Origin: Bacteroidales bacterium
GTDB lineage: Bacteria > Bacteroidota > Bacteroidia > Bacteroidales > P3
Length of the DNA stretch: 56,384 nt
Reading direction: 5' to 3'
Assembly: GCA_017479705.1 (NCBI GenBank)
Contig: JAFVCA010000052.1
Coordinates: forward strand, 1 to 56,384
Shown here: one piece after another, positions 43,351 through 51,990 of the stretch
Numbering within the stretch: the first letter of the stretch is position 1
How the letters are laid out: the number at the start of each line of letters is the position of its first letter
The notes under the pieces: model-generated
Told to the model about the DNA's origin: nothing
Seen by the model: only the letters and a program-made list of their open reading frames with translations
The model's database searches: none
Made by a program: the position numbers and the translations under genes

Positions 43351-44579
43351 TGGGATTGCAGAACGACTTTCGACGCTCTGTCGTATGGTGTGATGCGTTG
43401 GATGAATGTGGTGTTCTGGCTTACGGAGAAGCGTAGACAACTGAGTACCATGTCATACATGGTATAGGGGTTGCCCAGCCAGATGCTCGACATGTAGCAG
43501 CCGGGGGCGAGGTTGATGTTTTTTATCCGGCAGTGGACGGTCTTTTTCTCGCCTTTGCTGAGGTGTGGAATGTGGAATTCGTCGTCGTAGTTGGAGACGT
43601 GGGCTATTTGTTTGCCTAATTCGTCTGTGATGTCGAAACTGATGTCGACTATATCTGCTTCGCTTAGTGATTCTATGTCTACTTCTATGTCCAGACTGTC
43701 GCCCAGTGAGATGTTTTCTTTGCTCAGGCGGCAGTCGCGCACCCGCACGGCGCCGTTGCCGATGCGGTTGAAGTCGCCGACGGTTTTCATGCTGCCAAGG
43801 TAGTAGTCGACCACGTCTTCTACATTGCCACGCATTTCAACGTATCCGTTTTTGAGCAGTATGCCTGTCTTGCACAGTTGTCGGATGCTGGCCATGTTGT
43901 GGCTGACGAAGAGGACTGTGCGCCCTTCGCCCTGGCTGACGTTCTGCATTTTGCCGATGGCTTTCTTCTGGAATTCGGCATCGCCGACGGCGAGGACTTC
44001 GTCAACCACAAGGATTTCGGGTTCGAGGAAGGCTGCCACGGCAAATCCGAGACGGACGGTCATGCCGGAGCTGTAACGTTTGACGGGGGTGTCTATGTAG
44101 CGTTCGCAGCCGCTGAAGTCGACAATCTCGTCGAGTTTTCGGGTGATTTCAGCTTTGGTCATGCCGAGGATGGCTCCGTTGAGGTAGATGTTTTCGCGTC
44201 CCGTCATTTCGGGGTGGAAGCCAGTGCCGACTTCGAGGAGGGAGCCGATGCGTCCGCGGGCGCGGATAGTGCCTGTGGTGGGTCCGGTGACTTTGGAGAG
44301 GAGCTTGAGGAGGGTGCTCTTGCCCGCTCCGTTGCGGCCTATGATTCCCACCACGTCGCCCTGCTCAACTTTGAAGTCAATGTCCTTCAGTGCCCAGACG
44401 TATTCGCTGTCGGCTTTGGTGGCGCGGTCGTTGACGGAGCCGATTTTCAGGTAGGGGTCTTCTTTGCCCAATATGTTGATGGTCCACCAGCGTTGGATGT
44501 CGTGGCTAAGGGTTTTGGTGGAAACGAGGCCAAGCCGGTATTGCTTTGATACGTTGTTGAATTCGATTGCTGTTGCCAT
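43341..44579 (-). CDS. wzt: Polysaccharide ABC exporter ATPase with C-terminal glycan-binding domain
   Basis: The 412-residue Wzt-type ATPase has Walker A GIIGRNGAGKSTLL near 80, the signature YSSGMTVRLGFAVAA near 167, Walker B EILVVDEVLAVGD near 186 and SHN near 224. After about 255 residues comes a beta-rich domain (LSLGDSL-type strands, VDIESLSEADIVDISFDITDELGKQIAHV) like the Wzt-C immunoglobulin fold that recognises the chain terminus in O-antigens such as E. coli O8/O9a. This implies the polymer is capped, or its end modified, before export. It pairs with the permease at 46.8-47.6 kb. The fucose genes lie between the two. Confidence 0.93.
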   Translation of the reverse strand: MATAIEFNNVSKQYRLGLVSTKTLSHDIQRWWTINILGKEDPYLKIGSVNDRATKADSEYVWALKDIDFKVEQGDVVGIIGRNGAGKSTLLKLLSKVTGPTTGTIRARGRIGSLLEVGTGFHPEMTGRENIYLNGAILGMTKAEITRKLDEIVDFSGCERYIDTPVKRYSSGMTVRLGFAVAAFLEPEILVVDEVLAVGDAEFQKKAIGKMQNVSQGEGRTVLFVSHNMASIRQLCKTGILLKNGYVEMRGNVEDVVDYYLGSMKTVGDFNRIGNGAVRVRDCRLSKENISLGDSLDIEVDIESLSEADIVDISFDITDELGKQIAHVSNYDDEFHIPHLSKGEKKTVHCRIKNINLAPGCYMSSIWLGNPYTMYDMVLSCLRFSVSQNTTFIQRITPYDRASKVVLQSQWQ

Positions 44580-44585
44580 AATGGG

Positions 44586-45527
44586 TTATCTTTCGGCTCT
44601 GATGGGGTTTTGCAGAAAATCTTGGTAGGCCATGCGAAGGCCGTCGGCCAGTTCGGTTCGGTAGGTCCAGCCTAATTGCGCGGCTTTGCTGACGTCGAGG
44701 AGCTTGCGCGGGGTGCCGTTGGGTCGGGTGGTGTCCCAAAGGATGCGGCCTGTGTAGCCCACGGTTTCGGCCACTAATTGGGTGAGCTCTTTGATGGTGA
44801 TTTCTTTGCCTGTACCGGCGTTGACGGTTTCGTCGCCTTCGTAGTGGTTCATGAGGAAGAGGCAGAGCTCTGCCAGGTCGTCCACGTAGAGGAACTCGCG
44901 CAGCGGTGTCCCGTCGCCCCAGCAGACGACTTCTGCCGCGCCAGTGGTTTTGGCTTCATGGAAGCGGCGGATGAGGGCGGGGAGCACGTGGCTGTGCACC
45001 GGGTGGTAGTTGTCGTTGGGGCCGTAGAGGTTGGTGGGCATGACGCTGATGTAGTGGGTGCCGTACTGGCGGTTGATGTATTGGCAGTAGCGAAGGCCAG
45101 AGATTTTGGCCAGGGCATAGGCCTCGTTGGTGGGTTCGAGGGAGGAGGTGAGGAGGCAGTCCTCGCGCATGGGCTGTGGTGCTAAACGGGGATAGATGCA
45201 GCTGGAGCCAAGAAAGAGCAGTTTCTTGCAGCCGTTCTGCCAGGCGGCGTGGATGACGTTCATTTCGAGCATCATGTTCTGGTACATGAAGTCGGCAGGT
45301 GCGGTGTTGTTGGCCACGATGCCACCCACTTTCGCCGCAGCGAGGAAGACGTACTTCGGTCGCTCTTGGGCAAAGAAGTTGTTGACGGCGGTTTGGTTGC
45401 AGAGGTCTAATTCGGCATGTGTGCGCAGCAGGAGGTTGTTGTAGCCTTTGCGTTGCAGTTCCCGCACAATGGCGGATCCCACCATGCCGCGGTGTCCGGC
45501 AACATATATTTTTGCGTCGAGGTTCAT
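44586..45527 (-). CDS. fcl: GDP-L-fucose synthase
   Basis: The 313-residue SDR epimerase/reductase turns GDP-4-keto-6-deoxymannose into GDP-L-fucose with NADPH. It shows [16 protein letters not shown] near 8, the [16 protein letters not shown] segment near 108 with catalytic Ser and Cys region, and YALAK near 137. The length is typical. It overlaps gmd by 4 bases (ATGA) and so the two are coupled, as in most fucose pathways. Confidence 0.94.
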   Translation of the reverse strand: MNLDAKIYVAGHRGMVGSAIVRELQRKGYNNLLLRTHAELDLCNQTAVNNFFAQERPKYVFLAAAKVGGIVANNTAPADFMYQNMMLEMNVIHAAWQNGCKKLLFLGSSCIYPRLAPQPMREDCLLTSSLEPTNEAYALAKISGLRYCQYINRQYGTHYISVMPTNLYGPNDNYHPVHSHVLPALIRRFHEAKTTGAAEVVCWGDGTPLREFLYVDDLAELCLFLMNHYEGDETVNAGTGKEITIKELTQLVAETVGYTGRILWDTTRPNGTPRKLLDVSKAAQLGWTYRTELADGLRMAYQDFLQNPIRAER

Positions 45528-46645
45528 TTGACGATTCCTTTCTCCAAGTATTCGGCCAGATTGCAGCGCACTTTAGTGGCTGCATCGTCGGAGGCCACTT
45601 TGGCCATGTCGTTCTCCACCATGAGTTTGACCAGCTGTTCAAACGATGTCTTTTTGGGGTTCCAGCCCAGTTGCCGAGCGGCTTTTGCGGGGTTGCCCAA
45701 CAGGTTGACCACGTCGGTGGGGCGGTAGAAGTCGGGACTGACGGCAACGAGTTCTTTGCCAATGAGGTCACTCGCAGCGGGCATAGAGGAGTCGACCGCT
45801 GTGCAGATGCCCCTTTCGTTGGGACCCTCTCCCTCCCAGCGCAGCTCTATCCCGGCATAGTGGAAAGCCAACTGGCAGAACTCGCGCACGGTGTGCTGCT
45901 CGCCGGTGGCTATGACGTAGTCGTCCGGGTGCGGGCATTGCAGTATCATCCACATGCACTCTACATAGTCCTTGGCATATCCCCAGTCGCGCAGCGAGGA
46001 GAGGTTGCCGAGGTACAGTTTCTGCTGCTTGCCCTGGCGGATGCGGGCTGCGGCAAGGGTAATCTTGCGCGTCACGAAAGTTTCGCCGCGCCGTTCGCTC
46101 TCATGGTTGAAAAGGATGCCGTTGCAACAATAGATGTTATAGGCGTCGCGGTATTCCTTGACAATCCAGTAGCCATAGAGTTTGGCCACGGCATAAGGAC
46201 TGTAGGGGTGGAAAGGGGTCTCCTCATCCTGCGGCACCTGCTCCACACGCCCGTAAAGCTCGGAGGTGCTGGCCTGATAGATGCGGCAACGGTCGGCAAT
46301 GCCGCATTGGCGCACGGCTTCGAGTATTCGCAACACCCCTGTGGCATCCACGTTGGCCGTGTATTCCGGAGCGTCGAAACTGACTTGCACATGGCTTTGG
46401 GCTGCAAGGTTGTAGACTTCATCCGGCATGACATTGCGCATAATCTGAATGATGCTCAGCGTGTCGCCCATGTCGCCGTAGTGCAGGTGGAAGTTCTTAT
46501 GGCCTTCCAAATGAGCTATGCGCTCGCGATAGTCCACGGACGAGCGGCGTATGATACCGTGCACGTCATAGCCTTTCTCCAACAGAAATTCGGAGAGGTA
46601 GCTGCCGTCCTGCCCTGTGATGCCGGTAATCAGTGCTTTTTTCAT
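45524..46645 (-). CDS. gmd: GDP-mannose 4,6-dehydratase
   Basis: The 373-residue SDR dehydratase converts GDP-mannose to GDP-4-keto-6-deoxymannose. NADP motif [28 protein letters not shown] near 3-30, STSELYG near 128, and [13 protein letters not shown] near 150 with catalytic YxxxK. The product is used by the adjoining fucose synthase and might also feed the DegT aminotransferase at the end of the operon. ATG 46645 was chosen; the upstream frame to 46699 is within the intergenic repeat. Confidence 0.95.
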   Translation of the reverse strand: MKKALITGITGQDGSYLSEFLLEKGYDVHGIIRRSSVDYRERIAHLEGHKNFHLHYGDMGDTLSIIQIMRNVMPDEVYNLAAQSHVQVSFDAPEYTANVDATGVLRILEAVRQCGIADRCRIYQASTSELYGRVEQVPQDEETPFHPYSPYAVAKLYGYWIVKEYRDAYNIYCCNGILFNHESERRGETFVTRKITLAAARIRQGKQQKLYLGNLSSLRDWGYAKDYVECMWMILQCPHPDDYVIATGEQHTVREFCQLAFHYAGIELRWEGEGPNERGICTAVDSSMPAASDLIGKELVAVSPDFYRPTDVVNLLGNPAKAARQLGWNPKKTSFEQLVKLMVENDMAKVASDDAATKVRCNLAEYLEKGIVK

Positions 46646-46771
46646 GAGGGCTGGTTTTGAATGTGTTAATGTGTTAGTGCTTGAATACGCAGATTTCAAT
46701 TTTCACTTTTCACTTTTCAATTTAATCGGTGCGCCGCTTTCACTTTTCACTTTTCAATTTCCCAGGTTATT
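46646..46771. repeat. Intergenic repeat cluster
   Basis: Contains TTTGAATGTGTTAATGTGTT, TTTCAATTTTCACTTTTCAC, TTAATCGGTGCGCCGCTTTC and another CACTTTTCACTTTTCAATTT. It includes the GGTGCGCCGC core of the elements at 27.99 and 41.22 kb. Confidence 0.7.
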
Positions 46772-47641
46772 TTAGACGGTGTCCATGAAGCTTTTCTGCG
46801 TCTTGTTGAAGATGACTATGCCAAAGCCAATAAGCGCGACCATGAAGAGGAAGCTGTAGGCCAACCATCCCCACCCGATGAACTCACCGGCCCCGAGGAA
46901 TCCGTACTTGAAGGTTTCGAGGACTGGCGTTACGGGGTTGAGGCGCATGACGGTGTACATGTCTAATCCGGCCACCATCTTCCCTTTCACCAAGCTCAGC
47001 GGGTACACAATGGGTGTGGCGTACATCCACAGGTGAACAATGAATGAGAAGAGGATTTGCAGGTCGCGGTACTTAGTAGTCATGCTGGAGATGATGACGC
47101 CGAACCCCAATGCCAACCCTGCCATCATGACCACCAGCAAGGGGAACAGCAGGACATACAGGTTGACATGGGCTGCGCACCCCACAATGCTATAGATAAG
47201 GTATACTATCAGGAACAGCGACAGCTGGATGCCGAAGCGCAGCAGGTTGGAGGTGACGTTGGCCACGGGTACGATAAGACGGGGGAAATAGACCTTGCCG
47301 AACAGGCCGCTGTTGCTGACAAAGGTGTTGGAGGTTTTGTTCAGGCAGTCAGAGAAGTATTGCCACATGCAGGTGCCGGCCAGATAGAACAGGGGCTGCG
47401 GTATGCCGTCGGTACCGATGCCGGCAATGCCGCCAAACACCACCATGTACATCACGACGGTCATTACGGGCTGTATGATGAACCACAGCGGGCCCAGAAC
47501 TGTTTGTTTGTATTGGGTGATGATGTCGCGTTTTACAAACAGCGTGGCCAAATCGCGGTAGTGCCACAACTCTTTGAAATCGACTGCCAACAACTTGTCT
47601 TTCGGTTTGATGACTGTTGTCCATTCTTGCGTCTCGTTCAT
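46772..47641 (-). CDS. wzm: Polysaccharide ABC exporter permease
   Basis: The 289-residue ABC-2-type permease opens with a cytoplasmic helix, LWHYRDLATLFVKRDIITQYKQTVLGPLWFIIQPV near 25-60, the classical signature of Wzm/TagG/RfbA proteins. Six membrane helices follow. With the Wzt-like ATPase it would transport the undecaprenyl-linked polymer across the inner membrane. It lies third in the operon, after the UpxY-like regulator and initiating transferase. Confidence 0.93.
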   Translation of the reverse strand: MNETQEWTTVIKPKDKLLAVDFKELWHYRDLATLFVKRDIITQYKQTVLGPLWFIIQPVMTVVMYMVVFGGIAGIGTDGIPQPLFYLAGTCMWQYFSDCLNKTSNTFVSNSGLFGKVYFPRLIVPVANVTSNLLRFGIQLSLFLIVYLIYSIVGCAAHVNLYVLLFPLLVVMMAGLALGFGVIISSMTTKYRDLQILFSFIVHLWMYATPIVYPLSLVKGKMVAGLDMYTVMRLNPVTPVLETFKYGFLGAGEFIGWGWLAYSFLFMVALIGFGIVIFNKTQKSFMDTV

Positions 47642-47659
47642 GAACCTTTCAGAATAAAA

Positions 47660-48844
47660 TCAGTGTGAATGTTTATGATGTATAAGGATGTTCCCAACTA
47701 TGCCCCAGAAGTATTTCCAGTCGGTGCGCAGCGGGTGCTTCAGATAGGCTTCGACGTAGCGGCGTTCCGATTCCTGTATCTCTTCCAGTGTTTCGGGTTG
47801 TTTCTTCTCGTAGTAGAGCGGTGGCAGCAGTCCCGGCTTGGTCTGTATGCGCAGCTGCTGCATCTCCGGTGTGTAAAGGTCGAAGAATTGGCGGGACAGC
47901 GGCCGCACCCCCACCAGTTTCATCTCCCCCTTCAGCATGTTCACCACCATCGGCAACTCGTCCAACCACGTCTTGCGCAGTATCGCGCCGAGGGTGTTCA
48001 CCCGATAGTCGTGATAGAATTTCCCCGTCTTGTCTAATCGGCGATGCTCGTACACATACTCTTGCAGGTACTCGCTGTAGGAGTACATGGTGCGGAACTT
48101 GTAGACCGTAATCATCTTGCCGTCCTTGCCCACGCGCTCCAGCTTGGCTATGGGCGACGAGCTCGGTGTCCCCTCGGTAATGGGGTCCTTCGCTTTGCGG
48201 GCAATGATGCGGAACTCGCCGTGGATGGTGCTTTCATACACCACTTCAAACCCCGCGTGATACATGCGCCCCAGTATCTCCACGCGGTGGAACGTGCGGT
48301 TGCGCCCTTTGGTCACGGCAAAGTAGATGCCTTTCAGGGCCTTGATTTTGGGGAACACGCGGTGCCAGACGTAGTGGAAACCGTAGTAGATGCGGTTGAT
48401 GCCCCGCGGAAGCACGCGGTAAATCACCGCCTTCTTGACCGACGAGGTGCGGCAGTTGCACACCAGGTAGCCCCCATCGGAGAGGTGGTGGTTGGCGTTG
48501 GCCAGAAAAACGTCAAGCTCATAGATGGTATGCAAGGGGCGCATCACAAGGATGGCGTGGTACGGCTCCCCGTTTTTGCGGGTGGGGATGGGGTCGCCGC
48601 CGTTGTTGCGGATGTCCCAAAACAACGTTGTGGGCGCAAACTCGTTGCGGTGGTCTAAGCACCAGCGGTACACCTGTTTGATGGGCATACCCTCCACCTC
48701 CACGAACATCTTTCTCACGTCCTCGTCTTCAATCGATTCCGGGTCGATGGTGTCGCACCCTTCGCTCCCCACTTCGGTGAAGTTCTTTCCGGGGTAGTAG
48801 TACCGCTCCTTGAGGGGGTCTAAGGGGAACAAGGGTCGTCTCAT
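47660..48844 (-). CDS. Initiating sugar-phosphate transferase fused to a methyltransferase-like domain
   Basis: The 394-residue protein ends in a bacterial sugar transferase domain (about 240-394): RVGKDGKMITVYKFRTMYS, YRVNTLGAILRKTWLDELPMVVNMLKGEMKLVGVRPLS and RIQTKPGLLPPLYY. These transfer a sugar phosphate to undecaprenyl phosphate. Residues 1 to about 225 lack the usual membrane hairpin and instead resemble a Rossmann methyltransferase-like fold (HAILVMRPLHTIYELDVFLANANHHLSDGGYLVCNC, FEVVYESTIHGEFRIIARKAK). The catalytic half also lacks the reentrant helix that normally precedes the RVG motif, so how it reaches the membrane is unclear. It follows the UpxY-like gene by 3 bases, where initiating transferases commonly stand. 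Confidence 0.82.
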   Translation of the reverse strand: MRRPLFPLDPLKERYYYPGKNFTEVGSEGCDTIDPESIEDEDVRKMFVEVEGMPIKQVYRWCLDHRNEFAPTTLFWDIRNNGGDPIPTRKNGEPYHAILVMRPLHTIYELDVFLANANHHLSDGGYLVCNCRTSSVKKAVIYRVLPRGINRIYYGFHYVWHRVFPKIKALKGIYFAVTKGRNRTFHRVEILGRMYHAGFEVVYESTIHGEFRIIARKAKDPITEGTPSSSPIAKLERVGKDGKMITVYKFRTMYSYSEYLQEYVYEHRRLDKTGKFYHDYRVNTLGAILRKTWLDELPMVVNMLKGEMKLVGVRPLSRQFFDLYTPEMQQLRIQTKPGLLPPLYYEKKQPETLEEIQESERRYVEAYLKHPLRTDWKYFWGIVGNILIHHKHSH

Positions 48845-48847
48845 GGT

Positions 48848-49393
48848 TTATAGTTCAATGCTGTAGTTGTTTATAACGGTTTGGGAGAGAAATCTCGATG
48901 TTGTTGCCGGAGCCGTCACGGGCTCCAGAAACTGCGGATGGATGTAGGTCGTGGCCAATGCCGCCACACCGCGGATGCTGACCACCAACCGGCGGTCCTT
49001 CTTTATCCTTACGATGTGCCCTTCCGCTCCTTTGAACGGGCCGTCGGTCACTCGCACCCGGTCGCCCCGGTGGTATTCCGGCCTGTCGTCGCCAAGATAG
49101 GTAAGCCCCTGTTTCCCTGCGCTGCACACAAACATGAAAATCTCCATTTCGTGGTTCGGAATAGGGGAGGGCTTGCGCGTCAAAGGGTCGCGGTAAATCC
49201 AGAGGCGGGAGAAGAAGTCCTGCTCAAAGTGGGCAAGGTAGTCGTCGGTTGTTTCCAAAAATACCAGTGAGGAGATTATCTCGGGGATGAAGTGCACGAC
49301 GCTGTCCGTCGCCAGCCGCTCGCGTATGGGCTGCACTCGGTTGTATTGCACCTTTGCCGCGTACCATCTTTTCTCCGTCGGTGCTGTTTCCAT
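48848..49393 (-). CDS. UpxY-like NusG-family antiterminator
   Basis: The 181-residue protein has an N-terminal NGN domain (KRWYAAKVQYNRVQPIRERL) and a KOW motif (YHRGDRVRVTDGPFKGAEGHIVRI) near 112-137. Specialised NusG paralogues of the UpxY/RfaH type prevent premature termination in the long operon they head, as shown for Bacteroides capsules. It is the first gene of this locus. ATG 49393 is preferred to the 41-codon-longer start, since the extension overlaps the leader. No UpxZ partner gene is seen. The leader from the promoter is about 200 bases. Confidence 0.88.
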   Translation of the reverse strand: METAPTEKRWYAAKVQYNRVQPIRERLATDSVVHFIPEIISSLVFLETTDDYLAHFEQDFFSRLWIYRDPLTRKPSPIPNHEMEIFMFVCSAGKQGLTYLGDDRPEYHRGDRVRVTDGPFKGAEGHIVRIKKDRRLVVSIRGVAALATTYIHPQFLEPVTAPATTSRFLSQTVINNYSIEL

Positions 49394-49552
49394 ATCTTTG
49401 TTTCGGATGCTTTTGTTTTGTCTATTTCCCCATTTTTCGGGGGACAATTTCTCCTCTCCCCCACAGGGATGTGTGAGGGCTCTGGAAGATTTGGGGCTAT
49501 CATTCTGCCCTTTCAACGCTTGTCCCTATCCAAGGACACAGGGCGTAATCCA

Positions 49553-49607
49553 CCAAAATTCTGCTTATTATAGATATAATAACCCAAAATTCTTATCTGC
49601 AAAGATA
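49553..49607 (-). promoter_or_regulatory. Promoter and operator-like region of the polysaccharide operon
   Basis: Minus-strand TATCTTTG (49600-49607) is an exact Bacteroidetes -7 box. Just downstream, about +11 to +28, lies a perfect palindrome TTATTATA-GA-TATAATAA (49565-49582) flanked by a direct repeat CCAAAATTCT (49553-49562 and 49584-49593). No inverted repeats of the type that flip Bacteroides capsule promoters were found, so the promoter appears fixed. Confidence 0.5.
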
Positions 49608-49854
49608 CACTTTTTTTCTTGATTTAGGATTTTTTTGTCTGTTTTTCTGCGTTTTTTCGTTCCGTGCTCGCCGCACCGTTTCCCTTCCGTCGTCTCTTGC
49701 CGCTCTCTTCGCTCAGGTTTGGGAACTCGTTTGTCCTTTGTAGTTGGGATAAATGTTGAGTAAATGGTGGGTATATGAGCGCGAAGTGGCGAGGGTGGAG
49801 CGGGGATGCTGTCGACTCTTTTCGAGCCTTGTCATTGCCGTCCCCAGGAGCAGA

Positions 49855-49895
49855 AACAGCATCCGCCCCAGGTGTTCCCTGTGGCGGATGCTGTT
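49855..49895 (-). terminator. Hairpin terminating the peptidase gene
   Basis: Perfect 13-base stem AACAGCATCCGCC (49855-49867) with GGCGGATGCTGTT (49883-49895) and a 15-base loop, 37 bases after the peptidase stop. No T-run follows on the minus strand, so efficiency as an intrinsic terminator is uncertain. Confidence 0.65.
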
Positions 49896-49932
49896 CGGGC
49901 GGCGGCAGGGGGCGCCGCCAGCGCGGTATGGG

Positions 49933-51564
49933 TTACAGGCCGAGGGCTTTCAGGCCTTGGTTGTAGCGGATGTCGCGGGGGATGTTGTGGGTGCTGATCA
50001 TGTTCAGGTCTTCCTGGAGGTCGGGACGGATTTTGCCGTTCTTGGCGGAGTAGCTGCGGGCAAACTCGATGTCGCCTTCGCCTTCCACTTGCAGGATCAG
50101 GGCTGCCCAGCTCTTCATGGCTGCCTCGGCCTTCTCCACATCGACCACATATTTGCCTTCGCCATTGCGAGTGAAGGCGCCGTTGTCTTGCAGGTAGTTG
50201 AAGCACATCATGTTGGCGATGCCGTGGGCCTCGGTGGCACCGAAGCGCACGCTGCGCAGGATGCCGGCAATGAAGGTGACGAAGGCGTCCTCCTTGGTGC
50301 AGTTGGTGATTTCGCCCATCTCAATGAGGCGGGTGGTGAGGAACAGGCCGCAGATGTCGGCTTTGGCCTCTTCCCAGGGACTGTACTGGCTGCCCAGGGC
50401 TTCGCGGAGGCTCTTGCCGTCGGTGACGGTCTCTTTGATGCCGAGGCCGTGGGCCACCTCATGGAAGCAGACGTTGCTGAAGAAGGCGTTGAAGTTGACG
50501 TTGTCCAGCTGGCTCTTGTCGACGAGCAGCTCGGCAATGGGCATGAGGATGGTCTCGAACTTGGCCTGCATGGCGTTCTTCAGTTGCAGACGGCGGGCAC
50601 CTTTCTCCTTGTGGATGCGCTCGTCGTTGGGCAGGTTGATGGCAATGGTTTTCGAGCCCGCGTTGCAGTCGCCGGCGTAGTAGATGACGTCATACACGTT
50701 CAGGTCGCTTTCGGCACCGGCCATGGCGGGTTTATACTTCGGGTCGCAGGGCAGCTCGCTCTGCAGCTGGGGCAGCATCTTGACGAACTTGGCCAGGTCG
50801 TTGCTCCACTTCTCGTCCTTCACCAAGATGAAGGATTCGTAGCTGGTCTTGCTGCCATAGAGGGCGTCGTCGTAGTTCTCAATGGGGCCCACGACAAAGT
50901 CCAGTCGGCTCTGTTTCATGTCCATCCAGGCCAGGTCGCTGGCGTAGTAGTCGTCGGTCATGAGGGCTTTGCGGCGCTCGGTGAGGTACTTCTTCAGTCC
51001 GGCGTCTTCGGCCAGGTCGATGGCCACGCCCATCAGGCTGTCCACTTTGGCCAGACGGTCGGCATACTCCACGTGGTAGGGCACCACTTTGAGGGCGCCG
51101 TTGGCGTCGCGGCGGATGACGGTGTACTGGCTGCTCTTCTCCGGGTCGGCCAGGGCGTCATACTCCTCGGCGGTCATGTCGAGGGGGTAGAAATTGCAGC
51201 CTGCGGGGCGTTCGCCGTAGCCGGGGATGAAGGGGCGCTCCTCGCCCAGGCGGTCCCAGGCGCCGTACTGGATCATGGCAAAGGCCTTTACGGCGGGGTC
51301 GGTGATGGTGTCGAGGTTGGCACGGTTTTCGGGTCCGAAGTACTGGTCCCAATAGAGGTCGTCCATGATGTCGGCAATCTGGATGAAGACGGGGAGTAGC
51401 TGCTTTTCTTTTTCGGTCAGCACACTCAAATCGGTGGTCAAAGTGAACTCGGCATACTCGTCAACTTTCTGTTGAATTTCCGATTTTTCTTCCGTTTTGT
51501 TGCCCTTGCAACCCACTGCAGCGAGCATTGTGATGGTCATAATTGATAATGCTAATCTTTTCAT
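49933..51564 (-). CDS. Dipeptidyl-peptidase III-like (M49) lipoprotein
   Basis: The 543-residue protein has a lipoprotein signal with lipobox AAVGC (cysteine at about 19), so it is anchored in the envelope. The zinc motif near 365 reads VCFHEVAHGLG, a five-residue HExxH rather than the HExxGH usual in eukaryotic DPP III, followed about 30 residues later by the second motif EEAKADICG. This matches the bacterial M49-related group. It would cleave dipeptides from oligopeptides in the periplasm. The gene is monocistronic, with a promoter box at 51607 and a hairpin after it. Confidence 0.83.
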   Translation of the reverse strand: MKRLALSIMTITMLAAVGCKGNKTEEKSEIQQKVDEYAEFTLTTDLSVLTEKEKQLLPVFIQIADIMDDLYWDQYFGPENRANLDTITDPAVKAFAMIQYGAWDRLGEERPFIPGYGERPAGCNFYPLDMTAEEYDALADPEKSSQYTVIRRDANGALKVVPYHVEYADRLAKVDSLMGVAIDLAEDAGLKKYLTERRKALMTDDYYASDLAWMDMKQSRLDFVVGPIENYDDALYGSKTSYESFILVKDEKWSNDLAKFVKMLPQLQSELPCDPKYKPAMAGAESDLNVYDVIYYAGDCNAGSKTIAINLPNDERIHKEKGARRLQLKNAMQAKFETILMPIAELLVDKSQLDNVNFNAFFSNVCFHEVAHGLGIKETVTDGKSLREALGSQYSPWEEAKADICGLFLTTRLIEMGEITNCTKEDAFVTFIAGILRSVRFGATEAHGIANMMCFNYLQDNGAFTRNGEGKYVVDVEKAEAAMKSWAALILQVEGEGDIEFARSYSAKNGKIRPDLQEDLNMISTHNIPRDIRYNQGLKALGL

Positions 51565-51606
51565 TTTGAATTGTTTTAGTATAGCTTGATAAAAATTCTT
51601 TCAATG

Positions 51607-51614
51607 CAAATATA
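51607..51614 (-). promoter_or_regulatory. -7 box of the M49-like gene
   Basis: TATATTTG on the minus strand, 42 bases before the ATG. It lies back to back with the tRNA promoter. No -33 match is seen. Confidence 0.5.
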
Positions 51615-51622
51615 CATTTTTT

Positions 51623-51653
51623 TTTGCTATTTCTAAAAAAAGGTGTACCTTTG
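51623..51653 (+). promoter_or_regulatory. Promoter of the tRNA-Ser gene
   Basis: TTTG at 51623-51626, exactly 19 bases, then TACCTTTG at 51646-51653. This is a full match to the Bacteroidetes -33/-7 promoter (TTTG-N19-TAnnTTTG). The tRNA starts 54 bases downstream of the -7 box. Confidence 0.75.
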
Positions 51654-51707
51654 CATCCGATTTCAGCCGAGAAAAAGACTCATAACTGACTGAAAAAATC
51701 AACCCAC

Positions 51708-51795
51708 GGAAAGGTGCTCGAGTGGTTGAAGAGGCCCGCCTGGAAAGCGAGTAAGCGTTAAAAGCGCTTCAAGGGTTCGAATCCCTTCCTTTCCG
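51708..51795 (+). tRNA. tRNA-Ser (anticodon GGA)
   Basis: An 88-base type II tRNA. The acceptor arms GGAAAGG (51708-51714) and CCTTTCC (51788-51794) pair perfectly, followed by discriminator G. The anticodon loop CTGGAAA carries GGA for UCC/UCU. A long variable arm (GTAAGCGTTAAAAGCGCTT region) and T-arm AAGGGTTCGAATCCCTT are present. CCA is not encoded. One mismatch appears in the anticodon stem as I align it. Confidence 0.93.
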
Positions 51796-51799
51796 CTGA

Positions 51800-51834
51800 A
51801 AGAAAGACGTTGCAGCTGCTGCAACGTCTTTCTT
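51800..51834 (+). terminator. Terminator of the tRNA-Ser gene
   Basis: Perfect 14-base stem GAAAGACGTTGCAG (51802-51815) with CTGCAACGTCTTTC (51819-51832), 3-base loop, extended by two A-T pairs and followed by TTGTTGT. It begins five bases after the tRNA 3-prime end. Confidence 0.88.
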
Positions 51835-51990
51835 GTTGTAGGGTCTGCCTGATAGGAAAAATTGTAGTCTCCAGATTGCAAAATATTCGTATCTTCTATC
51901 ACTGGCCAGACGTGCAATGGTCACGTGGGTGAGGCTATGGTAGCAGGTCTTCCTGATAAATCTGCATCCTTTATCGTGCAAAAATAGCAA

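Larger units (their letters stand above)
49394..49932. other. Gap between the polysaccharide operon and the peptidase gene
   Basis: About 540 bases with no supported gene. It holds the UpxY leader, its promoter region, an A/T-rich stretch at 49605-49660, and then GC-rich sequence up to the peptidase terminator. Open frames here are short or are the ends of antisense frames. Confidence 0.55.

Noticed and set aside
45419-46660. 413-codon plus-strand open frame
   Set aside because: Opposite strand of gmd; composition typical of antisense frames.
49394-49760. Invertible capsule promoter as in Bacteroides fragilis
   Set aside because: No pair of longer inverted repeats flanks the promoter and no recombinase gene is nearby.
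49753-51399. 548-codon plus-strand open frame
   Set aside because: It is antisense to the M49-like gene, is rich in Val, Gly, Ala and Asp as antisense frames of GC-rich genes are, and has no domain.
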